64,000 nucleotides of DNA from Stenotrophomonas_A sp035629025 (GTDB lineage Bacteria; Pseudomonadota; Gammaproteobacteria; Xanthomonadales; Xanthomonadaceae): positions 109,316 to 173,315 of the forward strand of contig DASPIU010000059.1 in assembly GCA_035629025.1 (NCBI GenBank). The letters run 5' to 3'. A model generated the notes under the pieces. That model worked only from the letters and a program-made list of their open reading frames with translations. It made no database searches and was not told the origin of the DNA. A program made the translations under genes and the position numbers. Below, one piece after another: positions 9,453-17,454 of this stretch; position 1 is the first letter of the stretch; every line of letters begins with the position of its first letter.

Positions 9453-9950
9453 ATGTCCACTGCCGTTCCCCTTGCCGCCGGGACGCCGGCGCCCGACTTT
9501 GAACTGCCCTCCACCCCGGACCAGCGCGTCAGTCTGTCTTCGTTGCGCGGCCAGCCGGTGATCCTCGCCTTCTACCCGGCCGACTGGAGCCCGGTGTGCG
9601 GCGACCAGATGGCCCTGTACAACCAGATCCTGCCGGAGTTCCGGCGCGCCGGCGCACAGCTGCTCGGCATCTCGGTGGACGGCACCTGGTGCCACGCCGC
9701 CTTCGCCCAGGATCGCAAGCTGCACTTTCCACTGCTGGCCGACTTTGAACCCAAGGGCGAGGTCGCGCGCCGCTTCGGTGTGTATCGGCAGGAATCAGGC
9801 ACCTCCGAGCGCGCCCTGTTCGTCATCGACGCCGAAGGCGTCATCGCCTGGAGCCACGTTTCGCCGCTGGGCATCAATCCCGGCGCCGACGGCATCCTCG
9901 ATGCCCTGGACAAGCTGGCCGCATCCACCCCCAACGGAGATCGCGCATGA
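9453..9950 (+). CDS. Peroxiredoxin, AhpC/TSA family
   Basis: Thiol peroxidase of 165 residues that would reduce hydrogen peroxide or organic peroxides in the cytoplasm. The thioredoxin fold carries the peroxidatic cysteine Cys49 in YPADWSPVCG, where Ser replaces the usual Thr of the PxxxTxxC motif. A second cysteine, Cys80 in DGTWCHAAF, is placed as in atypical enzymes that form an internal disulfide. The start ATG at 9453 follows GCGAGGAATCC. The stop overlaps the ATG of the downstream DsbA-like gene (ATGA), so the two are co-translated and may be redox partners. Confidence 0.9.
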   Translation: MSTAVPLAAGTPAPDFELPSTPDQRVSLSSLRGQPVILAFYPADWSPVCGDQMALYNQILPEFRRAGAQLLGISVDGTWCHAAFAQDRKLHFPLLADFEPKGEVARRFGVYRQESGTSERALFVIDAEGVIAWSHVSPLGINPGADGILDALDKLAASTPNGDRA

Positions 9951-10477
9951 GCCGCCTCACCATTGCCGTCCACGCCGGTGACCACAGCAGCGGTCCGGCC
10001 GACGCACCGGTCACCCTGGTCGAATACGGCGACTACGAATGCCCGTACTGCGGCGAGGCCTATCCCCTGCTCAAGGCGGTACAGGCCGCGCTCGGCGACC
10101 GCCTGCGCTTTGTGTTCCGCAACTTCCCGCTGGCGGAAATGCATCCGCACGCGCTGCATGCTGCGCAGTTCGCCGAAGCCGCGGCGGCGGCGGGCAAGTT
10201 CTGGGAAGCACACGACATGCTGTACGAACACCAGGATGAACTCAGCGACCACGACCTGGCCCGCTACGCGCGCGAACTCGGCCTGCCGAACACCGCTTTC
10301 GGCGAGGCGGTCAGCGGTCACTACGACGCGAAGATCGAAGGCGATTTCTCCGGCGGCGTGCGCAGCGGCGTAAACGGTACGCCAACACTGTTCATCAATG
10401 GCCAGCGCTACGATGGCCCGCGTGACTACGACACGCTGGTGGACGTGCTGAGCCAGGCAGCCACCGCGCGGCAATAG
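9947..10477 (+). CDS. DsbA-like thioredoxin-fold protein
   Basis: Thiol-disulfide protein of 176 residues in the thioredoxin_4/DsbA group. It has a CPYC active site (Cys32, Cys35) after VEYGDYE, a helical insertion and the cis-proline motif NGTPTLFING. No signal peptide is visible, so it is probably cytoplasmic, unlike true periplasmic DsbA. The gene overlaps the peroxiredoxin by four bases and could recycle it. It is convergent with the HTH gene ending at 10501. Confidence 0.85.
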   Translation: MSRLTIAVHAGDHSSGPADAPVTLVEYGDYECPYCGEAYPLLKAVQAALGDRLRFVFRNFPLAEMHPHALHAAQFAEAAAAAGKFWEAHDMLYEHQDELSDHDLARYARELGLPNTAFGEAVSGHYDAKIEGDFSGGVRSGVNGTPTLFINGQRYDGPRDYDTLVDVLSQAATARQ

Positions 10478-10500
10478 CCGCGCGGGGCGGACCGGCAAGC

Positions 10501-11031
10501 TCAGGCAAACAGCGCGGCGATGTCCTTCGGCACGCCGCTGCCTGCAAGGCGCCGCGATTCATTGGCGATGTTGAGCTTCATGGTCACGTCGGAAACCTCG
10601 ACCAGTCGCTGGTCAACGCTGCGCTTCTGGGTATCGTCGAACCAGTCCAGTACGCTGCGCAGATGCCACAGCGACTGCGTGCCTTCATGGACGGCCGCGG
10701 GAAAAGTGGCCGGATTGCTGGTCATCAGCTTGCGCATGTTCTGCCGGCTGCAACCCATCAGTTCGGCCACGTCGGTGAGGCCGACCAGGTCCGGCGAGGC
10801 CTCGACCAGCTCGGCCCCCGGAATGGCGCGGCGCACCGCGCGCACGGCCGAGACCACCGCGTCCAGCGCAGTCGGCGCGCGACGCGCGAAGTCCAGGGCG
10901 ATGCGGCCCGGCTGACCGATGCCGATGGTGGCGTCGTCGCAACCGGCCTTGGCCAGCGCCCCGACCAGCTTGCCCGGATCCTGCTGCGGATCGGGAAGGC
11001 GAAACTTCAGGATGAACTCGTACTCATTCAT
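10501..11031 (-). CDS. HTH DNA-binding protein, putative antitoxin/repressor
   Basis: Unrecognised 176-residue protein. Residues 1-85 look like a small alpha/beta domain (MNEYEFILKF and an IALDF strand). Residues about 85-135 resemble a MerR/AlpA-like helix-turn-helix, with GLTDVAELMGCSRQNMRKL and a following wing. The tail is helical. Its ATG lies nine bases after the stop of the 86-residue gene at 11041-11301, and GAGGT overlapping that stop is its ribosome site, so the two are one transcript. The order, sizes and upstream palindrome suggest it is the antitoxin and autorepressor of a HicAB-like pair; this is inference. Confidence 0.6.
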   Translation of the reverse strand: MNEYEFILKFRLPDPQQDPGKLVGALAKAGCDDATIGIGQPGRIALDFARRAPTALDAVVSAVRAVRRAIPGAELVEASPDLVGLTDVAELMGCSRQNMRKLMTSNPATFPAAVHEGTQSLWHLRSVLDWFDDTQKRSVDQRLVEVSDVTMKLNIANESRRLAGSGVPKDIAALFA

Positions 11032-11040
11032 TGCGTTACC

Positions 11041-11301
11041 TCAAGGATTCTTGCGCTTTGCGCGTTCGCAGGCGCAGTTGTCCACTACGCGCCGCAGCTG
11101 CCGGGCATGATTGCCAGGGTTGCTCGGCGTACTCCAGATGCTGGTGATGCAGAACTCTCCGCAGCGGCAGCCATCATCGTTGTAAGGGCAGAACATCCTG
11201 CCCCATGCATGGGCGCCCCCTGCCCTGATTTTCCATCCATGCAACTCGGCATGGCGTACAGCGGCCTCAATCTCGGCTTTCGGGTGTCGTTTCCTGTCCA
11301 T
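11041..11301 (-). CDS. Small Cys-rich HicA-like protein, putative toxin
   Basis: Unrecognised 86-residue protein. The N-terminal pattern (AEIEAAVRHAELHGWKI, then GGAHAWGR) resembles HicA mRNA interferases, where a helix and the phrase GW..... GSH are followed by a short strand; His31 would match the HicA catalytic histidine. Unlike HicA it carries a cysteine cluster (Cys38, Cys45, Cys47, Cys51) that could bind zinc, and a conserved-looking SIWSTPSNPGNHARQL segment. It is the first gene of a two-gene unit with the HTH protein and has its own promoter at 11322-11349. The toxin role is inferred from layout and a loose motif match. Confidence 0.55.
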   Translation of the reverse strand: MDRKRHPKAEIEAAVRHAELHGWKIRAGGAHAWGRMFCPYNDDGCRCGEFCITSIWSTPSNPGNHARQLRRVVDNCACERAKRKNP

Positions 11302-11321
11302 GGTCTTCTGCGTTGGTAAGA

Positions 11322-11349
11322 AGTCTAGCGAGGCCGTACGCGTTGTCAA
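11322..11349 (-). promoter_or_regulatory. Sigma70-type promoter of the HicA-like/HTH pair
   Basis: On the minus strand a perfect TTGACA (11349-11344) is separated by 16 bases from TAGACT (11327-11322), about 20 bases before the ATG at 11301. This is a strong promoter for a high-GC genome, and its -35 box sits inside the palindrome at 11342-11357. Confidence 0.6.
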
Positions 11350-11357
11350 GTGACAAC
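11342..11357. promoter_or_regulatory. Operator palindrome over the -35 box
   Basis: GTTGTCA-AG-TGACAAC is an inverted repeat of two perfect 7-base arms that covers the TTGACA of the small operon. A bound repressor would block polymerase, the usual arrangement for autoregulated toxin-antitoxin operons. The HTH protein at 10501-11031 is the likely ligand. Confidence 0.55.
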
Positions 11358-11530
11358 CTGTAACTTCGCAACATCCGCTGCGAAGCGTGGCGTTTTCCCG
11401 GTAGCCCCCAACCGCGTACTTCCCCAACGCAAGATGTAACAGCCACGCGCCGGCGTGTCCGCCCTGAAACGGCATCGGCTGCATGCAACGTTTTGCTTCG
11501 CGCGCGCTCGTCCCGCGAACGCGCAAGTCT

Positions 11531-13012
11531 CTAGGATTCGGCGTGCGCCAGTGCGTTGGCGACTGCGGCGTCGGCGCCATCACCCATTGCCGCATAGGCC
11601 TGCGTCAGTGCCTGCACGAATCGCGCATCGGCGGCCAGTGCACCGAACACGCCGTCGATCCGCAGGAAGGCGGCAACATCGGTGGCGGCATCGTCGTGCA
11701 TGTTGCTGGCGATGCGCGCCAGGGGCTCCGCCATCGGATCGGCCAGCGCGATGCCTGCAGCCGTCTGCCGTCGCACGAAATGCAGCCAGGCGGCGACGGG
11801 CAGGCACAGCACGTTGATCGGCCGCGCGGCGGCCAGGGCTTCGGCGATCGTGCCAAGGAACCGCACCGGAATCTTCTGCGAGCCATCCTGGGCGATCTGC
11901 AGCAGCCGATGGCGCACCGCCGGATTACCGAAGCGGGCGAGGATCGCATCGATATAACCCGGCGCATCGAAGCCTTCCGGCAGCACGACATTGGGTGCAA
12001 TGTGCGCGCGCAGCAGCCGGCCGACGAACGGGCCCAGCGCCGGGTGGCGCATGCCCGCGGCCACCGTTTCCAGCCCCAGCAAGGTGCCCAGATAGGCCAG
12101 CGCCGAATGCGGCGCGTTGAGCAGGCGCAACTTGGCGCGGTCATAGCCGGCGATATCACTGCTCATGGTCACGCCCACGCGGGCCCAGTCGGGCCGGCCG
12201 AGCGCGAAGTCGTCCTCCACCACCCACTGGCTGTAAGCCTCGCGCTGTACCGGCCAGGCGTCGTCCAGGCCCAGCGCCTGTGCTGCCCGCTCGCGCAGCG
12301 GCGCATCGCTGGCGGGGGTGATGCTGTCGACCATCGAACGCGGAAAGCGTGCGTGCGTGTCGATCCATGACGCCAGCCCCGGGTCCAGTTGCCGCGCGAA
12401 CTGCACGCAGGCGCGGCGCAGCTTGCCGCCGTTGTCTGGCAGGTTGTCGCAACTGAGCACGCTGCAGGCCGGCACGCCGCGTTCGCGGCGCAAGCGCAGG
12501 CCAGCCACGACATGGCCAATCGCGCTGACCGGCGCATGCGGCGTGGCGAGGTCGTGGACGATATCCGGATGGGCGAGGTCGAGATCGTCGCCGTGCAGGC
12601 AATACCCCTTCTCGGTCACGGTCAGCGTGACCAGCCGCACCGCCGGATCGGCCAGGCGCTCCAGGACCGCCGCCGGCTGCTGCGGCGCGCACAGGACTTC
12701 GCGCACCGCGCCGATCACGCGCCACTGCGGCGTTTCGCCAAGCAGCTCCAGCGTGTACAGGCCATCCTGCGGCTGCAGCGCATCGCGCACCTCAGGACTG
12801 CGCAGCGACACACCGCAGATTGCCCATTGCGGTTCACGATCCAGCAGCGCATCAATGTATACGGCCTGGTGCGCGCGATGAAATGCGCCAATGCCCAGAT
12901 GCACGATGCCGATGCGCGTGCTGGCGCGGTCGTAGCGCGGGCGTGCCACCTCGGCCGGGAGGCGGCCGAGGGTGGCGTCGCACAGGCGCGGCAGGGGTTG
13001 GCCCAATGTCAC
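11531..13012 (-). CDS. uxuB: Fructuronate reductase (D-mannonate oxidoreductase)
   Basis: NADH-dependent polyol dehydrogenase of the long-chain mannitol dehydrogenase family that reduces D-fructuronate to D-mannonate in the cytoplasm. The 493-residue protein has the nucleotide-binding segment GIVHLGIGAFHRAHQAVYID and the catalytic region with SCDNLPDNG, FPRSMVDSITP, then VVEDDFALGRPDW. The GTG start overlaps the stop of the GH3 gene (GTGA). It is the last gene of the six-gene minus-strand operon that begins with GH67. It links UxaC (encoded at 1515-2939) to the mannonate dehydratase upstream in this operon. Confidence 0.93.
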   Translation of the reverse strand: MTLGQPLPRLCDATLGRLPAEVARPRYDRASTRIGIVHLGIGAFHRAHQAVYIDALLDREPQWAICGVSLRSPEVRDALQPQDGLYTLELLGETPQWRVIGAVREVLCAPQQPAAVLERLADPAVRLVTLTVTEKGYCLHGDDLDLAHPDIVHDLATPHAPVSAIGHVVAGLRLRRERGVPACSVLSCDNLPDNGGKLRRACVQFARQLDPGLASWIDTHARFPRSMVDSITPASDAPLRERAAQALGLDDAWPVQREAYSQWVVEDDFALGRPDWARVGVTMSSDIAGYDRAKLRLLNAPHSALAYLGTLLGLETVAAGMRHPALGPFVGRLLRAHIAPNVVLPEGFDAPGYIDAILARFGNPAVRHRLLQIAQDGSQKIPVRFLGTIAEALAAARPINVLCLPVAAWLHFVRRQTAAGIALADPMAEPLARIASNMHDDAATDVAAFLRIDGVFGALAADARFVQALTQAYAAMGDGADAAVANALAHAES

Positions 13013-15720
13013 TTGTCCACCGTGTACACCTGCCGCAGGCGGATGTCGGCACTGGAAGCGCCCACCTGCACTTCGTACTTGCCGGGATCCACCACATAGC
13101 GCTTGCGCTCGGCGTCATAGACGCGCAGATCACGTTCCGGCTGCACGGTGAAGCTCACCTCGCGTTGCTCGCCCGGCTGCAAGGTGACGCGGCTGAAGCC
13201 GCGCAGGTCCTTGAGCGCGCGCGTGCGCCTGGGGTCCAACGGCTTGAGATACAGCTGCACGACCTCGTCGGCCGCCATCTTGCCGCTGTTGCGCACCTTG
13301 ACGCTGACCTGCAGCGGCTCGCCGGCCTTGCCCTGCCGGCGTTGCAGTGTCAGGTCGCCATAGTCGAACTTCGCGTAGCTCAGGCCATGGCCGAACGGAT
13401 ACAGCGCCTGGCCCTGGTAGTAGCGATAGGTGCGGCCCTGCATCGTGTAGTCGTCGAAGGCCGGCAGCGTGGCATCTTCCTTGTAGAAGGTGATCGGCAG
13501 GCGGCCGCCGGGACTGGTCTTGCCAAACAGCGCATCGGCTACCGCATCGCCGCCGCGCTGACCGGGATACCAGGCCAGCAGGATCGCCGGCAGGTGCTGC
13601 TGTGCCCAGTCAATCGCCAGCGCCGAGCCGGCGGTGAGCACGGCCACGACCGGCTTCCCGGTGCCCTGCAACGCCTCCAGCAGTTCGCGCTGCGGCTTGG
13701 GCAGGCGCAGGTCGGTGCGGTCGCCGCCGGCAAAGCCCGGGTAGCTGACATCCATCTCCTCGCCTTCGACATCGCCGGTGAGGCCGCCGACGAAGATCAC
13801 CGCATCGGCATCGCGCGCGGCCTGCAGTGCTTCCTGCAACGGCGGTGCGCCGCCCGGCAGGCGCCAGGCCAGTTTCACTGCCGCATCGCGTTCGTGTTCG
13901 TAGTACTCCAGGCGCAGGTCGTAGGCCTGGCCGCCGCGCAGGGCGAGGCTGGCATGTTCGGCCTGTGCGCGGTCGGCGTTGCGCCAGCGGTCCAGCACCA
14001 GCTTGCCGTCCACATAGAGGCGGAAGCCGTCGTTGGCGGTGACGCTGATGTCGTAGCTGCCGTCGCGCGGCGGCAGCAGCTGGCCGCTCCAGCGCACGCT
14101 GAAGTCATCGGCCGCCAGCGCCTTGTCGCGCGACAGTTCGCCGCGGGCGACGGCGTCATCGGTCGGCGCGCCGCGGTCCCAGCGGAACGCGACGCGCGAG
14201 TCGAGCCGGGTCAGCGCCGGCGTGCCGGCCAGCGCGGTGCCCTTGAAGTATTCGCCCTTCAAGCCGCGTTCGTTGGCCAGCGCCGAGGGGCGCAGGTAGC
14301 GCGGCTCGATCGGCACGTCGGCGTCGGGGTCGTCGCTGCGCTCGACCAGATCGCTGCCGCGCGCGTACACCACTTCGGCATTGGGCAGCGCCTTGCGGAT
14401 GCCACGCAGCACGGTGACCGGGTCGGCCGGCGTGCCGTAGTAGTTGCCGAGCAAGGCCATCGGATCGTCGGCGGTCGGGCCGATCACCGCCACCCGCTTG
14501 AGCGAGGGCGACAATGGCAGCAGCCCATCGTTCTTCAGCAGCACCAGCGACTCGCTCGCCGCGCGCAGGGCCAGGGCATCGTGGGCCGGCGACTGATTCA
14601 CCGAGTACGGAATCTGCGCGTAAGCCACGCGCTCGGGTGGATCGAACATGCCCAGGCGCATCCGCGCGGTCATCAGCTTGCGCACGGCTGCATCGATCTC
14701 GGCCTCGCTGATCAGCCCCTGCCTGACCGCATCGACCAGGGCGCCATAGGTGCGCCCGCAGTTCAGTTCCAGCCCGCGCTTGACCCCCAGCGCCGCGGCC
14801 TCGGCGGCGCTGCCGACGATCTTGTGGTGCTTGTAGATGTCCTCGATCGAATCACAGTCCGACACCACATAGCCGTCAAAGCCCCAGGCCTGGCGCAGGG
14901 TGTCCTGCAGCAGGAACTGGCTGGCCGAAGCCGACTCGCCATTGACGCGGTTGTAGGCGCCCATCACCGAATCCACGTGCGCCTCCTGCACCAGGGCCTG
15001 GAACGCCGGCAGATAGGTTTCGTAGAGATCACGCGGTTCCGGGTGCACGTCGAACTCGTGTCGGTTGTGCTCCGGGCCGCTGTGCACGGCGAAGTGCTTG
15101 GCGGTGGCGTCGACCTTGCGGTATTTGGGGTCGTCGCCCTGCAGGCCCTCGACGAAGTTCACGCCCATGCGCGCGGTCAGGAACGGGTCTTCGCCATAGG
15201 TTTCCTGCCCGCGGCCCCAGCGCGGATCACGGAAGATGTTGATGTTCGGCGACCAGAAGGTCAGGCCCTGGTAGCGGCCATGCTGGTCGTGGCGCAGGAA
15301 CTCGTGGTGCTTGGCCCGCGCCTCGTCGCTGATGGTGGTGGCGACCTGGTGCATCAGCGGGGTGTCGAAGGTCGCCGCCAGCGCGATGGCCTGCGGGAAC
15401 ACGGTGGCGCCGCCGGCTCGGGCCACGCCATGCAGGGCCTCGTTCCACCAGTCGTAGGCTGGCACGCCCAGGCGCGCGATGGCCTGCGCGCTGTTCTGCA
15501 TCTGCCCGACCTTTTCTTCCAGGGTCATCCGCGAGACGAGGTCGGCGGCACGCTCTTCAAAACCGCGGTCCGGGTCGAGGTACAGCGGGCGTGCATCCGC
15601 CGCTGCGGACGGCGCCGGCGACGTTGCGGGTGGCGCGGCACTGGCCGCGGTCAGCGGCAGCAGCGACAGCGCGACGGCCAACGCCAAAGCCTGGCGGCCA
15701 CGATGGGGCAGCAGGTGCAT
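13009..15720 (-). CDS. Secreted GH3 beta-xylosidase/beta-glucosidase with PA14 insert
   Basis: Exported GH3 exo-glycosidase of 903 residues, likely releasing xylose from xylo-oligosaccharides in the periplasm. The signal peptide covers about residues 1-28. The TIM barrel carries the nucleophile Asp288 in VVSDCDSIED; a Cys after the Asp is common in GH3 beta-xylosidases. A PA14 domain (about residues 470-620, with SVTANDGFRLYVDGKLVLD) is inserted in the sandwich domain, and a fibronectin III-like domain ends the protein. I chose the ATG at 15720 because AGGAGG lies six bases before it; a longer reading from 15777 would overlap the GH43 gene. Confidence 0.92.
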   Translation of the reverse strand: MHLLPHRGRQALALAVALSLLPLTAASAAPPATSPAPSAAADARPLYLDPDRGFEERAADLVSRMTLEEKVGQMQNSAQAIARLGVPAYDWWNEALHGVARAGGATVFPQAIALAATFDTPLMHQVATTISDEARAKHHEFLRHDQHGRYQGLTFWSPNINIFRDPRWGRGQETYGEDPFLTARMGVNFVEGLQGDDPKYRKVDATAKHFAVHSGPEHNRHEFDVHPEPRDLYETYLPAFQALVQEAHVDSVMGAYNRVNGESASASQFLLQDTLRQAWGFDGYVVSDCDSIEDIYKHHKIVGSAAEAAALGVKRGLELNCGRTYGALVDAVRQGLISEAEIDAAVRKLMTARMRLGMFDPPERVAYAQIPYSVNQSPAHDALALRAASESLVLLKNDGLLPLSPSLKRVAVIGPTADDPMALLGNYYGTPADPVTVLRGIRKALPNAEVVYARGSDLVERSDDPDADVPIEPRYLRPSALANERGLKGEYFKGTALAGTPALTRLDSRVAFRWDRGAPTDDAVARGELSRDKALAADDFSVRWSGQLLPPRDGSYDISVTANDGFRLYVDGKLVLDRWRNADRAQAEHASLALRGGQAYDLRLEYYEHERDAAVKLAWRLPGGAPPLQEALQAARDADAVIFVGGLTGDVEGEEMDVSYPGFAGGDRTDLRLPKPQRELLEALQGTGKPVVAVLTAGSALAIDWAQQHLPAILLAWYPGQRGGDAVADALFGKTSPGGRLPITFYKEDATLPAFDDYTMQGRTYRYYQGQALYPFGHGLSYAKFDYGDLTLQRRQGKAGEPLQVSVKVRNSGKMAADEVVQLYLKPLDPRRTRALKDLRGFSRVTLQPGEQREVSFTVQPERDLRVYDAERKRYVVDPGKYEVQVGASSADIRLRQVYTVDK

Positions 15721-15721
15721 G

Positions 15722-17449
15722 TCAATCCTCCTGGAAGGGGGCCGCTTCGGCCCGGGCATAAGGCCCGATCGTGACACCGACGAAACCGCCGGCCAGATCG
15801 GTGCTCAATACATGGATGTCTTCGCCGGCGCGCAGGGTCTGCCAGCCGTGTCCGGCATCGAAGGCAAAATCGCCGCGGCCGGCCTCGCCCTGCACGCGCA
15901 GGCGCAGGCTGTCGGCATCGGCGACGCGGGCCTGCGCGACCACGCGCGCATCGCCGGCCACATGGCGTTGCAGGAAGACTGTCGCGCCCTCGCCGCTGCG
16001 TTGTACGCCAACCACGTACCAGTGCTGCTCGTCCTGATACAGCGCCAGCCCGGCGCTGGTACCTGTCGCCTGCGGCACCTGCACGCGCAGCTCGCTGTCG
16101 AAGCGCAGGTGCTGCTGGCGCCGGCCGAGGAACGCGGGTGTGCCGTGGCTGTCGAGACCGTCGGCCTGTGGCGTCAGCAGCAGTTGCCCCGGCTTGCTGC
16201 GCAGGTCGGCCCAGGTCGGCGCCATGCGCAGGCTCAGCCATTCCGGGCGCAGCGTGGTGGCGCTGAAGTCGTCGCGCCATTCAAAGTTGCCGCTGCGTGG
16301 TGCCTGCGTGCCCTCGCCCATCCACGATGGCGCGGCCACCACCTGCGGGATCGGCTTGCCGGCATCGAGGATCACTGGCCAGCCATCGCGCCAGGTGACC
16401 GGCAGCAGGAAGGTTTCGCGCCCGGTCTGGTAATGACCGTCGCCATAGATGCGGCTGGCAAGGAAGATCGCCCACCAGCTGCCGTCCTTGCCTTCGACCA
16501 GGTCGGCGTGGCCGGCATTGGCGATGGGGTCGGCGCGGTTGGCCGGCAGGTCGCGCTGGGTCAGGATCGGGTTGTGCGCGTACGGCGTGAACGGTCCCCA
16601 GGGCGAACGTGCGCGCAACACCACCTGCGAATGCTGCGGCCCGGTGCCGCCTTCCGCGCAGGACAGGTAGTACCAGCCATCGCGGCGGTAGATGTGCGGG
16701 CCTTCGATCCAGATCGGGTTCTTCTGCGGTTCCACCCCGCCGTCGATCAGCACCTTGCGTGGGCCGAACGGCTGGCCGCTCTTCAGGTCGAAGGCCTGCA
16801 ACCAGATCGCACGATGTCCTTCATAGCGCGGCTTGCCCTCGGGCGGGCCGTTGTTGAGCAGGTAGGCGCGGCCATCGTCATCGATGAACAGCGACGGGTC
16901 GATGCCATCCACGCCTGGCAGCCATACCGGGTCGGACCATGGGCCGGCCGGGTTCTTCGCCGTCAGGTAGTAGTTGCCGCCGTTGTCCACCGCGGTATTG
17001 AAGATGTAGAAGGTGCCGTCGTGGTGGGCGATGCTCGGCGCGAACACGCCGCGCGATGTGCCCAGGCCGGTGAAGTCGAGCTGCCCGGGCCGGTCGATGG
17101 CGTGCCCCAGCAGGCGCCAATGCACCAGGTCCTCGCTCTCGAACACCGGAATGCCCGGAAAATACGCGAACGTGGAATTGACCAGGTAATAGCGATCGCC
17201 GACCCGCGTCACCGCCGGATCGGGGAAGAAGCCGCTCAGCACCGGGTTGCGGTAGTGCGCCGGCGGCAGTGGCGCGGCAAAAGCGGGGTCATCGCCTCGA
17301 TAGCGGAAGTCGTCAAAGGCGACAGGCGCGGCAGGCGTGGCCGCGGGCGCGGGCGCGATTGCCAGCCCCAGCCCCAGGCCCAGGCCCAGCCCGAGGACGC
17401 AGCGCATCGACAGCACGGCGCAGGAGGAACTGAACGTCCAGGCGCGCAT
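15722..17449 (-). CDS. Secreted GH43 beta-xylosidase/alpha-L-arabinofuranosidase
   Basis: Exported inverting glycosidase of 575 residues. After a signal peptide with a run of five Leu-Gly pairs comes a five-bladed propeller with the three GH43 acids: base Asp77 in GFFPDPAV, the pKa modulator Asp184 in DGIDPSLFIDDD, and acid Glu249 in IWIEGPHIY. Residues about 380-575 form the C-terminal concanavalin-like sandwich seen in xylosidase-type GH43 enzymes. The ATG at 17449 follows the mannonate dehydratase stop by five bases; a GTG at 17467 is an alternative. The activity is probably on xylo- or arabinoxylo-oligosaccharides. Confidence 0.92.
   Translation of the reverse strand: MRAWTFSSSCAVLSMRCVLGLGLGLGLGLAIAPAPAATPAAPVAFDDFRYRGDDPAFAAPLPPAHYRNPVLSGFFPDPAVTRVGDRYYLVNSTFAYFPGIPVFESEDLVHWRLLGHAIDRPGQLDFTGLGTSRGVFAPSIAHHDGTFYIFNTAVDNGGNYYLTAKNPAGPWSDPVWLPGVDGIDPSLFIDDDGRAYLLNNGPPEGKPRYEGHRAIWLQAFDLKSGQPFGPRKVLIDGGVEPQKNPIWIEGPHIYRRDGWYYLSCAEGGTGPQHSQVVLRARSPWGPFTPYAHNPILTQRDLPANRADPIANAGHADLVEGKDGSWWAIFLASRIYGDGHYQTGRETFLLPVTWRDGWPVILDAGKPIPQVVAAPSWMGEGTQAPRSGNFEWRDDFSATTLRPEWLSLRMAPTWADLRSKPGQLLLTPQADGLDSHGTPAFLGRRQQHLRFDSELRVQVPQATGTSAGLALYQDEQHWYVVGVQRSGEGATVFLQRHVAGDARVVAQARVADADSLRLRVQGEAGRGDFAFDAGHGWQTLRAGEDIHVLSTDLAGGFVGVTIGPYARAEAAPFQED
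17362..17395. repeat. Short hexanucleotide repeat in the GH43 signal peptide
   Basis: Five tandem, slightly varied six-base units (CTGGGC/CTGGGG on the minus strand) encode Leu-Gly pairs in the hydrophobic core of the GH43 signal peptide. Unit gain or loss would keep the frame and change only the length of the signal core. Confidence 0.6.
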
Positions 17450-17454
17450 GGTGA

